In this document: piece after piece, positions 18,228-27,239 of the stretch
Layout of the letters: each line of letters opens with the position of its first letter
How positions within the stretch are numbered: the stretch's first letter is position 1
Assembly (NCBI RefSeq): GCF_048066175.1
Contig: NZ_JBLTXA010000003.1
Span: forward strand, 287,389-351,388
DNA length: 64,000 nucleotides
Source of the DNA: Niveispirillum fermenti
Lineage (GTDB): Bacteria > Pseudomonadota > Alphaproteobacteria > Azospirillales > Azospirillaceae
Reading direction: 5' to 3'
Position numbers and translations under genes: made by a program
The notes under the pieces: generated by a model
What the model was told of the DNA's origin: nothing
The model's input: the letters and a program-made list of their open reading frames with translations, nothing else
Database searches by the model: none

Positions 18228-18262
18228 GAAACGGGCGGTGCCGCCGGGCCCGCCCGTTTCGC
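18228..18262 (+). terminator. Intrinsic terminator-like hairpin
   Basis: Perfect 11-base arms GAAACGGGCGG (18228-18238) and CCGCCCGTTTC (18250-18260). The T-run is weak (GTTTCGCTG), so efficiency is uncertain. Confidence 0.6.
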
Positions 18263-18423
18263 TGTCCGTCCCGCCGGTTTCCGCGTGGGCGCGCGTCCGC
18301 CTGTCGCCCGCGCCGTCCGTGACCACCGTCGCAATGGCGGTCATCCCTGCCGAAACGGTGCTTTACTCCGTCGCCGCGGCTTCGTAACACATCGGCATTG
18401 TCTGGTTTGGGAGTGCTGGCGCA

Positions 18424-18738
18424 ATGCCGAAGATGGTGTTCATTGAGACCGATGGCACCCGCCGCGAGGTGGATGCCCCCCTAGGCCTGTCGATTCTGGA
18501 GGTGGCCCGCCGCCATGATATCGACCTGGAAGGTGCGTGCGAGGGATCGCTGGCCTGTTCCACCTGCCATGTCATCGTCACGCCGGAATGGTACGATCTG
18601 CTCCCCGACGCGGAGGAGGATGAGGAGGACATGCTGGACCTCGCCTTCGGCCTGACCAAGACCTCCCGTCTGGGGTGCCAGATCCGGATGGTGCCGGAAC
18701 TGGACGGCCTGACCGTGAAGCTGCCGGGCGCCAAGTAA
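18424..18738 (+). CDS. 2Fe-2S ferredoxin, adrenodoxin/ISC type
   Basis: 104 residues. Cluster ligands are Cys39, Cys45, Cys48 and Cys85 in the pattern C-x5-C-x2-C ... C (GACEGSLACSTCHV and RLGCQI), as in adrenodoxin-type ferredoxins. The acidic stretch DAEEDEEDMLD matches the partner-binding helix of ISC ferredoxin, which supplies electrons for cluster assembly on IscU. Closeness to the cysteine desulfurase and HscB-like genes supports that role. tenA begins eight bases downstream, so they are probably co-transcribed. Confidence 0.9.
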   Translation: MPKMVFIETDGTRREVDAPLGLSILEVARRHDIDLEGACEGSLACSTCHVIVTPEWYDLLPDAEEDEEDMLDLAFGLTKTSRLGCQIRMVPELDGLTVKLPGAK

Positions 18739-18746
18739 GGTCCCCG

Positions 18747-19454
18747 ATGGCCCCGTCCCCCCGGACCCTGCCCGATCTGGCAACGCCCGATGGCCTGTTC
18801 GACCGGCTGCGCGCCGCGTGCAGGCCATCCTGGGACCGTTATGTCCGGCACGGTTTCGTGGCGGGTCTGGGCGACGGCACCCTGCCGGAAGCATGCTTCC
18901 GGCATTATCTGGTGCAGGATTACCTGTTCCTCATCCATTTCGCCCGCGCCTATGCGCTGGCCGCCTTCAAGGCCGACAATCTGGCCGACATGCGGGCGGC
19001 GGCCCGTTCCATGGCGGCCATCCTGGATCTGGAAATGGGCCTGCATGTGAAATATTGCGCCGGCTGGGGCCTGGACGAGGCGGCGATGCAGGCCACGGCG
19101 GAAGCGCAGGGCACCCTGGCCTATACGCGCTTCGTGCTGGAGCGCGGGTTGGCCGGTGACCTGCTGGACCTGCATGTGGCGCTGGCCCCCTGCATCATCG
19201 GCTATGCGGAGATCGCGGCCAACCTGCTGTCCGATCCGGCCACGAAACTGTCGGGAAACCCCTATGGCGACTGGATCGCCATGTATGCCGATCCGGAATA
19301 CCGGGCCGTGGCGGCGGGGCAGGTGGCATTGCTGGACCGGCTGTCGGCCACGCGCGGCGGTGCTGCGCGGTTCGCCGACCTGTCGCGCAGCTTCGATGCC
19401 GCCAGCCGGCTGGAGGCCGGGTTCTGGGACATGGGCCTGGGGCTGCTGCCATGA
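18747..19454 (+). CDS. tenA: TenA-family aminopyrimidine aminohydrolase
   Basis: 235 residues from the ATG at 18747 (TAAGG upstream). The all-helical TenA fold is recognisable from LFDRLRAACRPSWDRYVRHGFV, FRHYLVQDYLFLIHFARAYA and the catalytic cysteine Cys149 in VALAPCIIGYAEI. The cysteine places it in the TenA_C group, which hydrolyses aminopyrimidine to HMP for thiamine salvage. It overlaps the downstream transporter gene by four bases (ATGA), which suggests coupled expression and possibly transport of a thiamine-related compound. Confidence 0.9.
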   Translation: MAPSPRTLPDLATPDGLFDRLRAACRPSWDRYVRHGFVAGLGDGTLPEACFRHYLVQDYLFLIHFARAYALAAFKADNLADMRAAARSMAAILDLEMGLHVKYCAGWGLDEAAMQATAEAQGTLAYTRFVLERGLAGDLLDLHVALAPCIIGYAEIAANLLSDPATKLSGNPYGDWIAMYADPEYRAVAAGQVALLDRLSATRGGAARFADLSRSFDAASRLEAGFWDMGLGLLP

Positions 19455-20314
19455 CGTCGCCGGTGTCGGCCCGGCCCGACCGGCTGACCCTGCTGGCCCC
19501 GCTGCTGCTGGTACTGTCGGTTTCCATGCCGCCCATCGGCGGCGCCTTGGCCAAGGAACTGGCGCAGGGGCATGACATTCTGGGGCTGGCCTTCCTGCGC
19601 AATCTGCTGTCGGCCCTGGTGCTGCTGGCCTGGGTGCGGCCGGATCCGCGCCGCCTGACAGGTGCGCAATGGGCGGCCGCGTTGGGCCTGGGCGCCGCGC
19701 TGGCCGTCATGAACGCCAATTTTTACCTGGCGCTGGAACGCCTGCCGCTGGGCGTGGCCGTGGCCGTGGAATTCCTGGGACCCCTGTCCGTTGCCCTGCT
19801 GGGCAGCCGCAGGCCGCTGGATTTCCTGTGGCCGGTGCTGGCGCTGGGCGGGGTGCTGCTGCTGACCCCGCTGACGGGTGCGGCGTCGCTGGACCCGCTG
19901 GGGCTGATGTTCGCGGGCATCACGGCCGTGGGCTGGGCCGGCTATATCCTTCTGTCGCAGCGCACCGGCCGGCTGATCCCCGGCATGTCGGGGCTGGCAC
20001 TGGCGTTGGCCGCTGCGGCGCTGTTCACGGCGCCGGTGGGCCTTCCGGCGGCGGGACCCTATCTTGCCACCCCGGCCCTCGCGCTGCAGGTCGCGGCTGT
20101 GGCCTTGTTCTCCACCCTGTTGCCCTACATTCTGGAATTCCTGGCGTTGCGGCGGGTATCGACGGCGCTGTTCGGCATCATGATGGCCATGGAGCCGGCC
20201 CTGGCCGCGCTGGCCGGGCTGCTGCTGCTGGGGGAACGATTGTCGCTGGCCGCCCTGGTCGCCATCGCGCTGGTCTGTATCGCGGCCCTGGGGTCAAGCC
20301 TGACGCGGCGATAG
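19451..20314 (+). CDS. EamA/DMT-family transporter (RhtA-like)
   Basis: 287 residues with about ten hydrophobic helices in two EamA halves, starting LLAPLLLVLSVSMPPIGGALAKEL. It resembles RhtA-type inner-membrane exporters and permeases. Its start overlaps the tenA stop (ATGA). The cargo is unknown; pairing with tenA makes a thiamine precursor or degradation product possible, but that is inference. The last 21 bases overlap the 3' end of the convergent CPBP gene. Confidence 0.85.
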   Translation: MTSPVSARPDRLTLLAPLLLVLSVSMPPIGGALAKELAQGHDILGLAFLRNLLSALVLLAWVRPDPRRLTGAQWAAALGLGAALAVMNANFYLALERLPLGVAVAVEFLGPLSVALLGSRRPLDFLWPVLALGGVLLLTPLTGAASLDPLGLMFAGITAVGWAGYILLSQRTGRLIPGMSGLALALAAAALFTAPVGLPAAGPYLATPALALQVAAVALFSTLLPYILEFLALRRVSTALFGIMMAMEPALAALAGLLLLGERLSLAALVAIALVCIAALGSSLTRR

Positions 20315-21178
20315 GCCCCGCGCGATGAAGCCCGTGCGCACCCCCGCCAGCCAGTAGAAGCCGATGGTCGCGGCCTGCACGGCGGCGAATTCCAGCACCT
20401 CCGCCACGCCCTGGAAATCCGGCGGGTCGGGATCGGTCAGGGTGGTCACGCCGGGGAAGGGCAGGGCGCTGCCGCCGATGAAGATGGAAAACAGGATATT
20501 GTTGACGATATGGACGCCCATGGCGGCTTCCAGCCGGCCGAAGCGTACCGTCGTCCAGGACAGGAAAAGGGCCATCACCATGATGGCGGCGCGCTGCGTC
20601 CAGACGGCCTGGTTGCCGCTGCCTTCATGCGCGGCGGTGAACAATGCCGCCCCGATCAGGGCACCGGGCAGGGCATGGCGGAATGCCACCTGCATCCCCT
20701 GGGCCAGATAGCCGCGAAACAGAAGTTCCTCAGCAGAGGCCTGGGCCAGGAACAGCAACAGCGTCAGCGGTAGCAGGGCCAGGAACAGCGCGGCCGGCGT
20801 ATCCGCCTGCCGCAGGTCTCCGGCAAGCAGGCCCCAGCCCACCTGCACCAGCAACGGCACGGCAAAGACCAGGGCCGAGCGCGCCAGCATGCCCGTGTCG
20901 AAGCGGCGGCCCGGTGCGATCATGTCCATGAAGGGCCGGCGGTGCAGCTTGGCCATCACCAGCCACAGGACGGGAATGACCAGGGCGTTGACGCCCAGGA
21001 GCAGATAGCTGTCCAGGAAGGCGACATGCCCACGCTGGCGCATCAGCGCCTGTATCCCCAGCACGACAGGCAGGGCCAGCAGCAGCGTGCCCAGCAGCGT
21101 CAGGACAAGACCGGCCAGATAGCGCAGGGGCGTCTGGCCCGTGGCCTGTCCCGCCTGGAGAAGGGGGATGCTCGTCAT
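20294..21178 (-). CDS. CPBP family intramembrane protein, copy 1
   Basis: 294 residues from the ATG at 21178. Hydrophobic helices throughout, with the three CPBP (Rce1-like) motifs SAEELLFRG (EExxxR), FTAAHEG (FxxxH) and HIVNN (HxxxN/B). These residues form the glutamate-based active site of CAAX prenyl-protease relatives; in bacteria roles range from bacteriocin immunity to membrane proteolysis. The start overlaps the stop of the upstream CPBP gene by four bases, and the 3' end overlaps the convergent EamA gene by 21 bases. Confidence 0.85.
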   Translation of the reverse strand: MTSIPLLQAGQATGQTPLRYLAGLVLTLLGTLLLALPVVLGIQALMRQRGHVAFLDSYLLLGVNALVIPVLWLVMAKLHRRPFMDMIAPGRRFDTGMLARSALVFAVPLLVQVGWGLLAGDLRQADTPAALFLALLPLTLLLFLAQASAEELLFRGYLAQGMQVAFRHALPGALIGAALFTAAHEGSGNQAVWTQRAAIMVMALFLSWTTVRFGRLEAAMGVHIVNNILFSIFIGGSALPFPGVTTLTDPDPPDFQGVAEVLEFAAVQAATIGFYWLAGVRTGFIARGLSPRQA

Positions 21179-22146
21179 GACGGGTCCGTTCCTTGTGCCT
21201 GCCAGCCGCTGGCCACGAAGCCGGTGCGCAGGCCGATGAACCAGTAATTGGCGCAGACCGCGCCATAGACCAGCGTCTGGACCAGCAGCGCATCGGCGCT
21301 GAAGGGCTTCTGGGGTGGCGGCTCGGTAAAGCCGCTGACCGACGGCAGCCCGTAATCGGGCTGCGCCACCAGGGTGAAGATGATGATGTTGTGGGCGAAA
21401 TGCACGCCCATGGCCGGTTCCAGCCGGCCGCATTGCACGGTCAGCCAGGACAGGGCCAGGCTGATGGTCAGGATGTTGGCCTTGCGGTCCCAGCCCGTAT
21501 CCCATCCGCCCGTATCGTGCAGCAGCAGAAAGATGACGGCCACGGGCAGGGCGGCCATGGCCGCGTGCCCGAACAGCACCTGGAACCCCTGGGTCATGTA
21601 GCCGCGGCAGACCATCTCCTCCGCCGTGGCCTGCAGGGCCACCAGCACCAGCATGACCGGCAGCAGGGCCAGCGCTGCCCGCCAGTTGCCCAGTCCCAAT
21701 TGCCCGCTCATCACGGCCATGACCAGGATGGGGGTGAAGGCCAGCGTATAGGTCGCGGCGGAGCGCGCCATCATGCCCAAGTCCAGATGCTGCTGCGGGG
21801 CCACGACGCTCATCAGCGACCGGCCCTGAAGACCCAGGATGATCCGCAGCAGCAGAATGATGCCGGCCAGGGCCATCAGGTCGGCGATGCGGCGGACGGC
21901 GGGCGCGCCCGGCGGCAGGTCCATCAGGCCGGTCACGGTCTCTGCCACCCCGCCGGCCGTCCAGGCCAGTGGAAAGACCAGCAGGCCGAGCGCGGCCATG
22001 CCCGTCAGATAATGCCAGAAGGAAAGGCGCAGATGCACGCCGACCATATGCACCGGTATCGGCGTCCAGCCGCTTTCGCGCCCTTGTCCCATGCCCTGGT
22101 CCGTTCCGCTTGCCTGCTGTTCGGGTTCCGTCGTTCCGGTGTACAT
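21175..22146 (-). CDS. CPBP family intramembrane protein, copy 2
   Basis: About 323 residues; starts at 22167, 22146 or 22092 are all possible, and the N-terminal 25-30 residues are polar and uncertain. CPBP motifs are intact: TAEEMVCRG, FLLLHDTG and HFAHN. It shares the overall layout with the gene that follows it on the minus strand, so the pair looks like an old tandem duplication. The four-base overlap (ATGA) indicates translational coupling. Substrates are unknown. Confidence 0.8.
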   Translation of the reverse strand: MYTGTTEPEQQASGTDQGMGQGRESGWTPIPVHMVGVHLRLSFWHYLTGMAALGLLVFPLAWTAGGVAETVTGLMDLPPGAPAVRRIADLMALAGIILLLRIILGLQGRSLMSVVAPQQHLDLGMMARSAATYTLAFTPILVMAVMSGQLGLGNWRAALALLPVMLVLVALQATAEEMVCRGYMTQGFQVLFGHAAMAALPVAVIFLLLHDTGGWDTGWDRKANILTISLALSWLTVQCGRLEPAMGVHFAHNIIIFTLVAQPDYGLPSVSGFTEPPPQKPFSADALLVQTLVYGAVCANYWFIGLRTGFVASGWQAQGTDPS

Positions 22147-22246
22147 GGCCGACCGGCGGACGGGCAAGGCGCGCTAAATCATTTCATGGCCCGGCGGCTT
22201 GGCGCATCATGCCGCAAAGCCACGCTAAACCGGAAGGAAGCCCGTC

Positions 22247-22906
22247 ATGATCGACCTTTACACCGCCGCCACGCCCAACGGGCACAAGGTTTCCTGCACG
22301 CTGGAGGAACTGGGTTTTCCCTACAATGTGCATGTGATCTCGCTGTCCAGGAACGAACAGAAGGAACCCTGGTTCCTGGCCATGAACCCCAATGGCCGCA
22401 TCCCCGTCATCATCGACCGGGCAGAGGATTTCACGGTGTTCGAATCCGGGGCCATCATGGTCTATCTGGCGGAAAAGGCCGGCCGCCTGCTGCCCGCCGA
22501 CCCGAAGGGACGCAGCCGCGTGCTGCAATGGCTGATGTTCCAGATGGGCGGGGTGGGCCCCATGATGGGGCAGGCCAACGTCTTCCACCGCTATTTCCCG
22601 GAAAGGATACCGGCCGCCATCGACCGGTATCAGAAGGAGACGAAACGCCTGCTGACCGTGCTGGACGGTCACCTGAAGGACCATGAATATCTGGCCGGCG
22701 ACTTTTCCATTGCGGACATCGCCAACTGGTGCTGGGCGCGCACGCATGATTGGTCCGGCGTCGCCATCGATGATCTGCCGCACTTGTCCCGCTGGATCGC
22801 GCGGCTGGATGCGCGGCCGGGCTGTGCGGAGGGTTTGCTGAAGCCGCCCCGTCAGGTGTCGGCCGCCGAACTGGTGCAGTCGGCGCAGACCATCGTGGTG
22901 CGTTGA
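22247..22906 (+). CDS. Glutathione S-transferase, Nu/YfcG-like
   Basis: 219 residues with GGAAGGAAG upstream. The thioredoxin-fold half starts MIDLYTAATPNGHKVSCTLEEL, with the cis-Pro segment GRIPVI and the glutathione-binding FESGAI. The all-helical half contains GDFSIADIANW. TPNG near the N-terminus and the overall layout match the Ure2p-like YfcG/YghU group, which acts on disulfides and peroxides more than on classical electrophiles. It stands alone between divergent and convergent neighbours. Confidence 0.9.
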   Translation: MIDLYTAATPNGHKVSCTLEELGFPYNVHVISLSRNEQKEPWFLAMNPNGRIPVIIDRAEDFTVFESGAIMVYLAEKAGRLLPADPKGRSRVLQWLMFQMGGVGPMMGQANVFHRYFPERIPAAIDRYQKETKRLLTVLDGHLKDHEYLAGDFSIADIANWCWARTHDWSGVAIDDLPHLSRWIARLDARPGCAEGLLKPPRQVSAAELVQSAQTIVVR

Positions 22907-22926
22907 CGCCGGGGGGGCTCCGCGTC

Positions 22927-23913
22927 CTATCCCACGGCCAGCAGGCCGGCCCCCACGATCAGCCCCGCGGCGATCAGGGTGGCCGTGGCGTAAAGCGCCA
23001 TGGCCGCCCGCAGGTCGCGGGGAACGGCGCGGGCCCGGCCCGACCCCAGCCAGGGTTCCTTGATGGTCCGGTCCCCCTCCCGCCGCGGGCCCGCCACCGA
23101 CAGGCCCAATACACCCGCGAAGGCGGCGATGGGCAGGGCATCGGTGCCCATGGGATGGCCGCGCCCCGTTTTCATGTCGCTCATGCCGCGGACAAGATCG
23201 GCCCGTGGCACGAACAGCGCCGCCAGCAGCACCACCAGCGTGGACAGCAGGGCCGGGGGCAAAGCGATCAGGGAGGACAGGCGCCGGGCCGTGGCCCCGA
23301 AATGCCGGTAGCGGCCGGCATGGTGCCCGATGACCCGCGCCGTGCCGTCGATGGCGGCCCAGCCCAGCAGGCCCGCCAGCCCGAACAGTGCGTAGAACAG
23401 GGATGGCGCCACCACGCCATGGGTCAGGGCGCGTGCCACCCCCTCCACCCCGGCGCGGACCGTGCCGTGATCGTCCAGGCTCCATAGCTGGCGGTCGGTC
23501 AGGGGGCCCACCGCCTGACGCGCGGCCTCCGCGTTGCCGCCTTCCAGTGCCGCCACGGTACGCCCCAGCGCACCCCAGGGCAGGCGCAGGGTCAGACAGC
23601 GGGTCACGATCAGCAGTTCCAGCACGCCGCCGGCCGGCAATGTGCGGACCAGCACCGACAGGCAGAACCCGATCAGCCCCCCCAACAGCAGCAGCAGCAG
23701 TGCCACCAGCGCGCCCCGTGCCTGGCGCACCGCATCGCTCCGGTCGATGCGGTTCAGCCGCCGGTCGAGCATGGCGACCAGCCTGGAAACCAGATCGACC
23801 GGCCCCGGCAGGAAACGGCGCAACAGCCCGCTGTCGCCGATACAGGCGTCCAGCACCATGGCGATGATCAGCAGCAGCAGGGCATCGACCCCGCCGGAAA
23901 AGGGCAGCAGCAT
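22927..23913 (-). CDS. Divergent CobD/CbiB-like membrane protein
   Basis: 328 residues with at least four hydrophobic helices. The layout follows CobD/CbiB (adenosylcobinamide-phosphate synthase): VLDACIGD near the N-terminus, GVEGVARALTHGVVAPSLFYALFG in the middle, then the GRYRHFGATARRLSSLIALPPA segment and a late GVLGLSVAGP. Many residues normally conserved are changed: VExxAEN-DG reads VEGVARALTHG, and the NTLDSMIG region reads IDGTARVIG. No other cobalamin gene is nearby. It could be a diverged CobD or a relative with another role. Confidence 0.65.
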   Translation of the reverse strand: MLLPFSGGVDALLLLIIAMVLDACIGDSGLLRRFLPGPVDLVSRLVAMLDRRLNRIDRSDAVRQARGALVALLLLLLGGLIGFCLSVLVRTLPAGGVLELLIVTRCLTLRLPWGALGRTVAALEGGNAEAARQAVGPLTDRQLWSLDDHGTVRAGVEGVARALTHGVVAPSLFYALFGLAGLLGWAAIDGTARVIGHHAGRYRHFGATARRLSSLIALPPALLSTLVVLLAALFVPRADLVRGMSDMKTGRGHPMGTDALPIAAFAGVLGLSVAGPRREGDRTIKEPWLGSGRARAVPRDLRAAMALYATATLIAAGLIVGAGLLAVG

Positions 23914-23994
23914 GGGACGGGGTCCGTATCAGGGCCGACCGGCAAGGATGTATCCGGCCCCGGCCGGCAAGGGAAGGGGGGATGCGCGCCCCGC

Positions 23995-25287
23995 CTACCT
24001 TGTTGTTGCCTTGGGCCAGGTGATGGCGTCGACCGCCCCGCAGGCGTCACAGACGGCGTGCCAGTCGCCGTGCGTCGTGCCGCACTGGGTGCAGCGCCAG
24101 CGGGGGTCGGCGGGGGCGGACATGGCCTTGTTCAGCAGGGCCTGCACTTCCGGTCCGTTGCCGCGCTCCGCCTGCTGCACATCGGCCAGACGGCGATAGA
24201 TGCGCGTGCTGGGGGCCAGTTCGCGCGCCTTTTCCAGATGGTTGCGGGCCACGCCCCACAATTGCGCCTTGATCGCGGCCTCCGCCAGCCCGACATGGGC
24301 ATCGGCGGCACCGGGTTTCATTGCCACCAGCGCCTCGTACCGCTTCACCAGGGCCAGCGGGTTCTGGTCTGCCGCGGTCTCGCCCCAGGCATCGGCCAGA
24401 TCCGGATGCGGGCCCAGGCGCCAGGCCTGTTCCAGGACGCGCGTGGCCTTGGCGTGCTGGCCGGCCTTGGCGCGCAGCCGGGCCAGCAGGCTGGCGGCGG
24501 GCACACGGGCCGGGTCCATGTCGAAGGCGGCCTGGGCTGCCTGCAGGGCCGCTTCGGGCCGGCCGCCGGCAGCGGCCTGGCGCGCCTCCTCGATCAGCAG
24601 GGCGGCGCGGCGGTGGCCCGCATCGGCCTTGTCCAGCACCTTGCTTTTCTGCGCGCGGGCCAGGGCGGCATCGGCCTCCAGCCAATTGCCGCCGCCGGCT
24701 TCCAGTTCGGCCAGCGCCTTGGCGGGCCAGTCGGCCTTGGGGCGCAGTTCCAGGGCACGGCGCGCATGTTCCAGCGCTGCGGCCCGGTCGCCGTCGGCCA
24801 TGGCCTGCTGCATCAGCGCCCGCCGGCCGGCCAGTTCGGTGGCCGGGTTGGCCAGCATGGCCTTGCGGTAGGTGGCGGCCCCTTTGGCGTCGCCGCGCAT
24901 TTCCGCGGCCCGGGCCGACAGAGCCAGTGTCAGGGCCGGTTCCTGCAACAGCTTCTCGGCCGTGCGGGCGGACTTGGTGGCGATGTCGGCATCGCCCGCC
25001 GCTGCCGCGACCCAGCCCTGGCCCAGCGCGCGGAATCCGCCTTCACGCCGGCCGGCGTCGCGCCGCCGGCCCAGCATTCCGGGGCCATTGCGTAGCAGCC
25101 GCCAGCCCCATGTCGCCATCATGATCAGCCAGACTAGCAGCAGGATCAGGATGGCGGCGATGCCCACGGGCATCTCGGCCACATGGTCCAGCCATTCGAT
25201 GGTGACGCGGCCCGGGCGCTGTGCCAGCCAGACGGCGGCGGCGACCAGCAGGCCGATCTTGATGAAGAAGAAGACGGCCTTGCGCAT
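23995..25287 (-). CDS. HemY-like TPR membrane protein
   Basis: 430 residues. Two N-terminal membrane helices (VFFFIKIGLLVAAAVWLAQR and AAILILLLVWLIMMATWGW) are followed by a long alpha-helical, TPR-like domain rich in Ala and Leu. The C-terminus ends in a zinc-ribbon-like CTQCGTTHGDWHAVCDACG. This is the proteobacterial HemY (HemY_N/TPR) protein encoded last in hem operons; its biochemical role is not established, and it is unrelated to protoporphyrinogen oxidase HemY. The start overlaps the upstream stop (TGATG). Confidence 0.85.
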   Translation of the reverse strand: MRKAVFFFIKIGLLVAAAVWLAQRPGRVTIEWLDHVAEMPVGIAAILILLLVWLIMMATWGWRLLRNGPGMLGRRRDAGRREGGFRALGQGWVAAAAGDADIATKSARTAEKLLQEPALTLALSARAAEMRGDAKGAATYRKAMLANPATELAGRRALMQQAMADGDRAAALEHARRALELRPKADWPAKALAELEAGGGNWLEADAALARAQKSKVLDKADAGHRRAALLIEEARQAAAGGRPEAALQAAQAAFDMDPARVPAASLLARLRAKAGQHAKATRVLEQAWRLGPHPDLADAWGETAADQNPLALVKRYEALVAMKPGAADAHVGLAEAAIKAQLWGVARNHLEKARELAPSTRIYRRLADVQQAERGNGPEVQALLNKAMSAPADPRWRCTQCGTTHGDWHAVCDACGAVDAITWPKATTR

Positions 25288-26543
25288 CACCGGGCCTCCG
25301 TGCCGGTCATGCGGGCCAGGGACAGGTCGGCCAGGGTCGCGGCGGCGGCCTCAGCCGCCATGCGCGCCTCGGCCAGCTTCATCCATTCAGCGGCCGGGGC
25401 GGCGGCATGGGCTGGCAGCTTCTCCATTTCCTCCACGGCGCGTGGCAGGTCGCCGGCGATCAGCGCGGCCTCGGCGCGGGCCAGCACGGCATCGGCATGA
25501 TCGCCCGCGACATCGCCGGATGTGCTGCGCAGCGTCACGATGCTGGACAGCCGGCCCAGCACCCGGTCGGTCCAAGGAGCCCCCTCGCGGTCACGATCGG
25601 CGCGCAGCACCTCGGGCGCCAGCAGGCGGAACCTCTCCCGCAGTTCGATATCGCCGGCCAGACCCTTTTCCGCCGTCTGCTCCAGCGGGGCCAGAAGGTC
25701 CAGCAATGCGGTGTCATTGGCCGCCAGCGCCTGGGCGGCCCGCAATTCCCGGGCATAGGGCCGGCCTGCCGTCAGGGCGGCCTGCAACTGGCCCACGGCG
25801 ATGATCAGCGCCTCGCCCACGGCGCCCATCTGACGCCGGGTCTCCAGCATGGTGACGCGCGGGATCATCTCCGTCGCTACCGTTTCCAGGGCCGTGACGC
25901 GGCGGGTCAGGGGTTCCAGGTCGACCGTCTCGGGCGTCTCCGGCTCCCGCGCTTCCAGCGCGCTGACGCGGGCGGCCAGTTCCTCGTCGCGCGGCGGTGC
26001 CACCGGCTCTGCCAGGCTGACTGAGGGCTCTGACGGGGTGACCTGGGGCTCTGCCGGGGTGGCCGGCTGTTCCGCTGAGGTCGGCGCCGCTGCCGGGGCC
26101 GTACCGGGCGCGGTTCCCGCCGCCAGCCGGGCTTCCAGACTGTCCTGGCGCCGCGACAAGGCGTCCAGCATTTCCCCCAGATCCTGCTGCCGCGTCTCCA
26201 GCGCTGCCACGCGGTCCGTCAGGGGGGACAGATCGGCGCCGTCATCGGCCGCAACGGGCGGCGGGGCGGCCATATGGTCCCGCCAATAGCCATAGCCTGA
26301 CAGGCCCAGGGCGCCCAGCGCCACAAGCAGGGCCGTACCCCCCAGCAGGCCGCCGCCGCTCCGGGCGGGCGGGCGGGGTGGGGGAACGGGCTTGTCGGCG
26401 GACATCCCGCCGGCGGGCGTCGCAGTGGCCGTGGGCGGCGGTGGCGGCGGTGGATTCTTGCTGCTGGCGGCGATATCGCGTTCCAGGTCTTCCAGGCTGA
26501 TGCCCTTGCCCGTGGGAACGGTGTTCTTGTCAGCGTCACTCAT
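25287..26543 (-). CDS. Mitofilin/HemX-like inner-membrane protein
   Basis: 418 residues. A Pro-rich cytoplasmic N-terminus (with runs of Pro near residues 33-39) precedes one membrane helix (LLGGTALLVALGALGLSGYGYW, about 66-87). A periplasmic Glu/Pro-rich stretch and coiled coils follow (LTDRVAALETRQQDLGEML), then a helical domain. This organisation matches the alphaproteobacterial protein between hemD and hemY, related to mitochondrial mitofilin/Mic60. It overlaps hemD by eight bases and the HemY-like gene by one to three bases, so the operon is translationally coupled. Confidence 0.82.
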   Translation of the reverse strand: MSDADKNTVPTGKGISLEDLERDIAASSKNPPPPPPPTATATPAGGMSADKPVPPPRPPARSGGGLLGGTALLVALGALGLSGYGYWRDHMAAPPPVAADDGADLSPLTDRVAALETRQQDLGEMLDALSRRQDSLEARLAAGTAPGTAPAAAPTSAEQPATPAEPQVTPSEPSVSLAEPVAPPRDEELAARVSALEAREPETPETVDLEPLTRRVTALETVATEMIPRVTMLETRRQMGAVGEALIIAVGQLQAALTAGRPYARELRAAQALAANDTALLDLLAPLEQTAEKGLAGDIELRERFRLLAPEVLRADRDREGAPWTDRVLGRLSSIVTLRSTSGDVAGDHADAVLARAEAALIAGDLPRAVEEMEKLPAHAAAPAAEWMKLAEARMAAEAAAATLADLSLARMTGTEAR

Positions 26544-27234
26544 TCTTCTTCCCCTTCACCGCCGGCAGCAGCGCCAGCAGGGAGGCGGCATCCGGTGCCG
26601 CCGCAATCTGCATCGCGCCGAAGCCCAGCCTGCCTGCCGCCCTTGCCACGGCGTCCGACAAACACAGGGCGGTCCATCCCCCCGCCCATGGTGCCAGTCC
26701 GGCCTTCTCTGCCAAGCTAACAAAGCAGGCGGCCGTTCGTGGCGAAAAAAAACTGACATACGCCACCTGTCCGTCACGCAGGGCCTGCTGTCCCGCAGCG
26801 GGGATGGCATCGGCGGGCAGGGCGCGGTAAACGGTCATCCGTTCCACCGCGACACCGGGCGGGGTCAATTCGCCGGCAATGTCGGCGCCGGCCACATGCA
26901 GGATGCGCCCGGCCCCCGATCGGGCCAGCAAGGCGGTCAGCGAGGCGACATCCCCATCCGCATGGTCCACCCTGGTGAAGCCCAGGTCATGCGCCAATTC
27001 CGCCGTGCGGCGGCCGACGGCATGCAGCGGGTGGTGGCGTTCGCTGCTGCGCGCGGCCAGTGCCCGCAGCCCGTTGCCCGACGTCACGGCCACGCCGTCA
27101 TATCCCGACAGGTCGATGGGCGGGCCCGGCAGGGGCTGGATGGACAGCATCGGCGCCAGGATGGGATGATAACCCCGGTTCCGCAGTGCCGTCGCGGTCT
27201 CGTCCGCGCCTGGCTGCGGGCGGGTGACCAGCAC
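26536..27234 (-). CDS. hemD: Uroporphyrinogen-III synthase
   Basis: 232 residues from a GTG at 27234, five bases after the hemC stop. The N-terminus VLVTRPQPGADETATAL and the segments VAVTSGNGLRAL and VSFFSPRTAACF match HemD, which cyclises hydroxymethylbilane to uroporphyrinogen III. HemD is poorly conserved in general, so the position between hemC and the mitofilin/HemX gene is strong support. The frame is open upstream within hemC, but that portion is a shadow of hemC. Confidence 0.9.
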   Translation of the reverse strand: MLVTRPQPGADETATALRNRGYHPILAPMLSIQPLPGPPIDLSGYDGVAVTSGNGLRALAARSSERHHPLHAVGRRTAELAHDLGFTRVDHADGDVASLTALLARSGAGRILHVAGADIAGELTPPGVAVERMTVYRALPADAIPAAGQQALRDGQVAYVSFFSPRTAACFVSLAEKAGLAPWAGGWTALCLSDAVARAAGRLGFGAMQIAAAPDAASLLALLPAVKGKKNE

Positions 27235-27239
27235 GCCCG

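Noticed and set aside
23995..25287. Calling the HemY-like protein protoporphyrinogen oxidase
   Set aside because: It has two membrane helices and TPR-like repeats but no FAD fold; it shares only the name.
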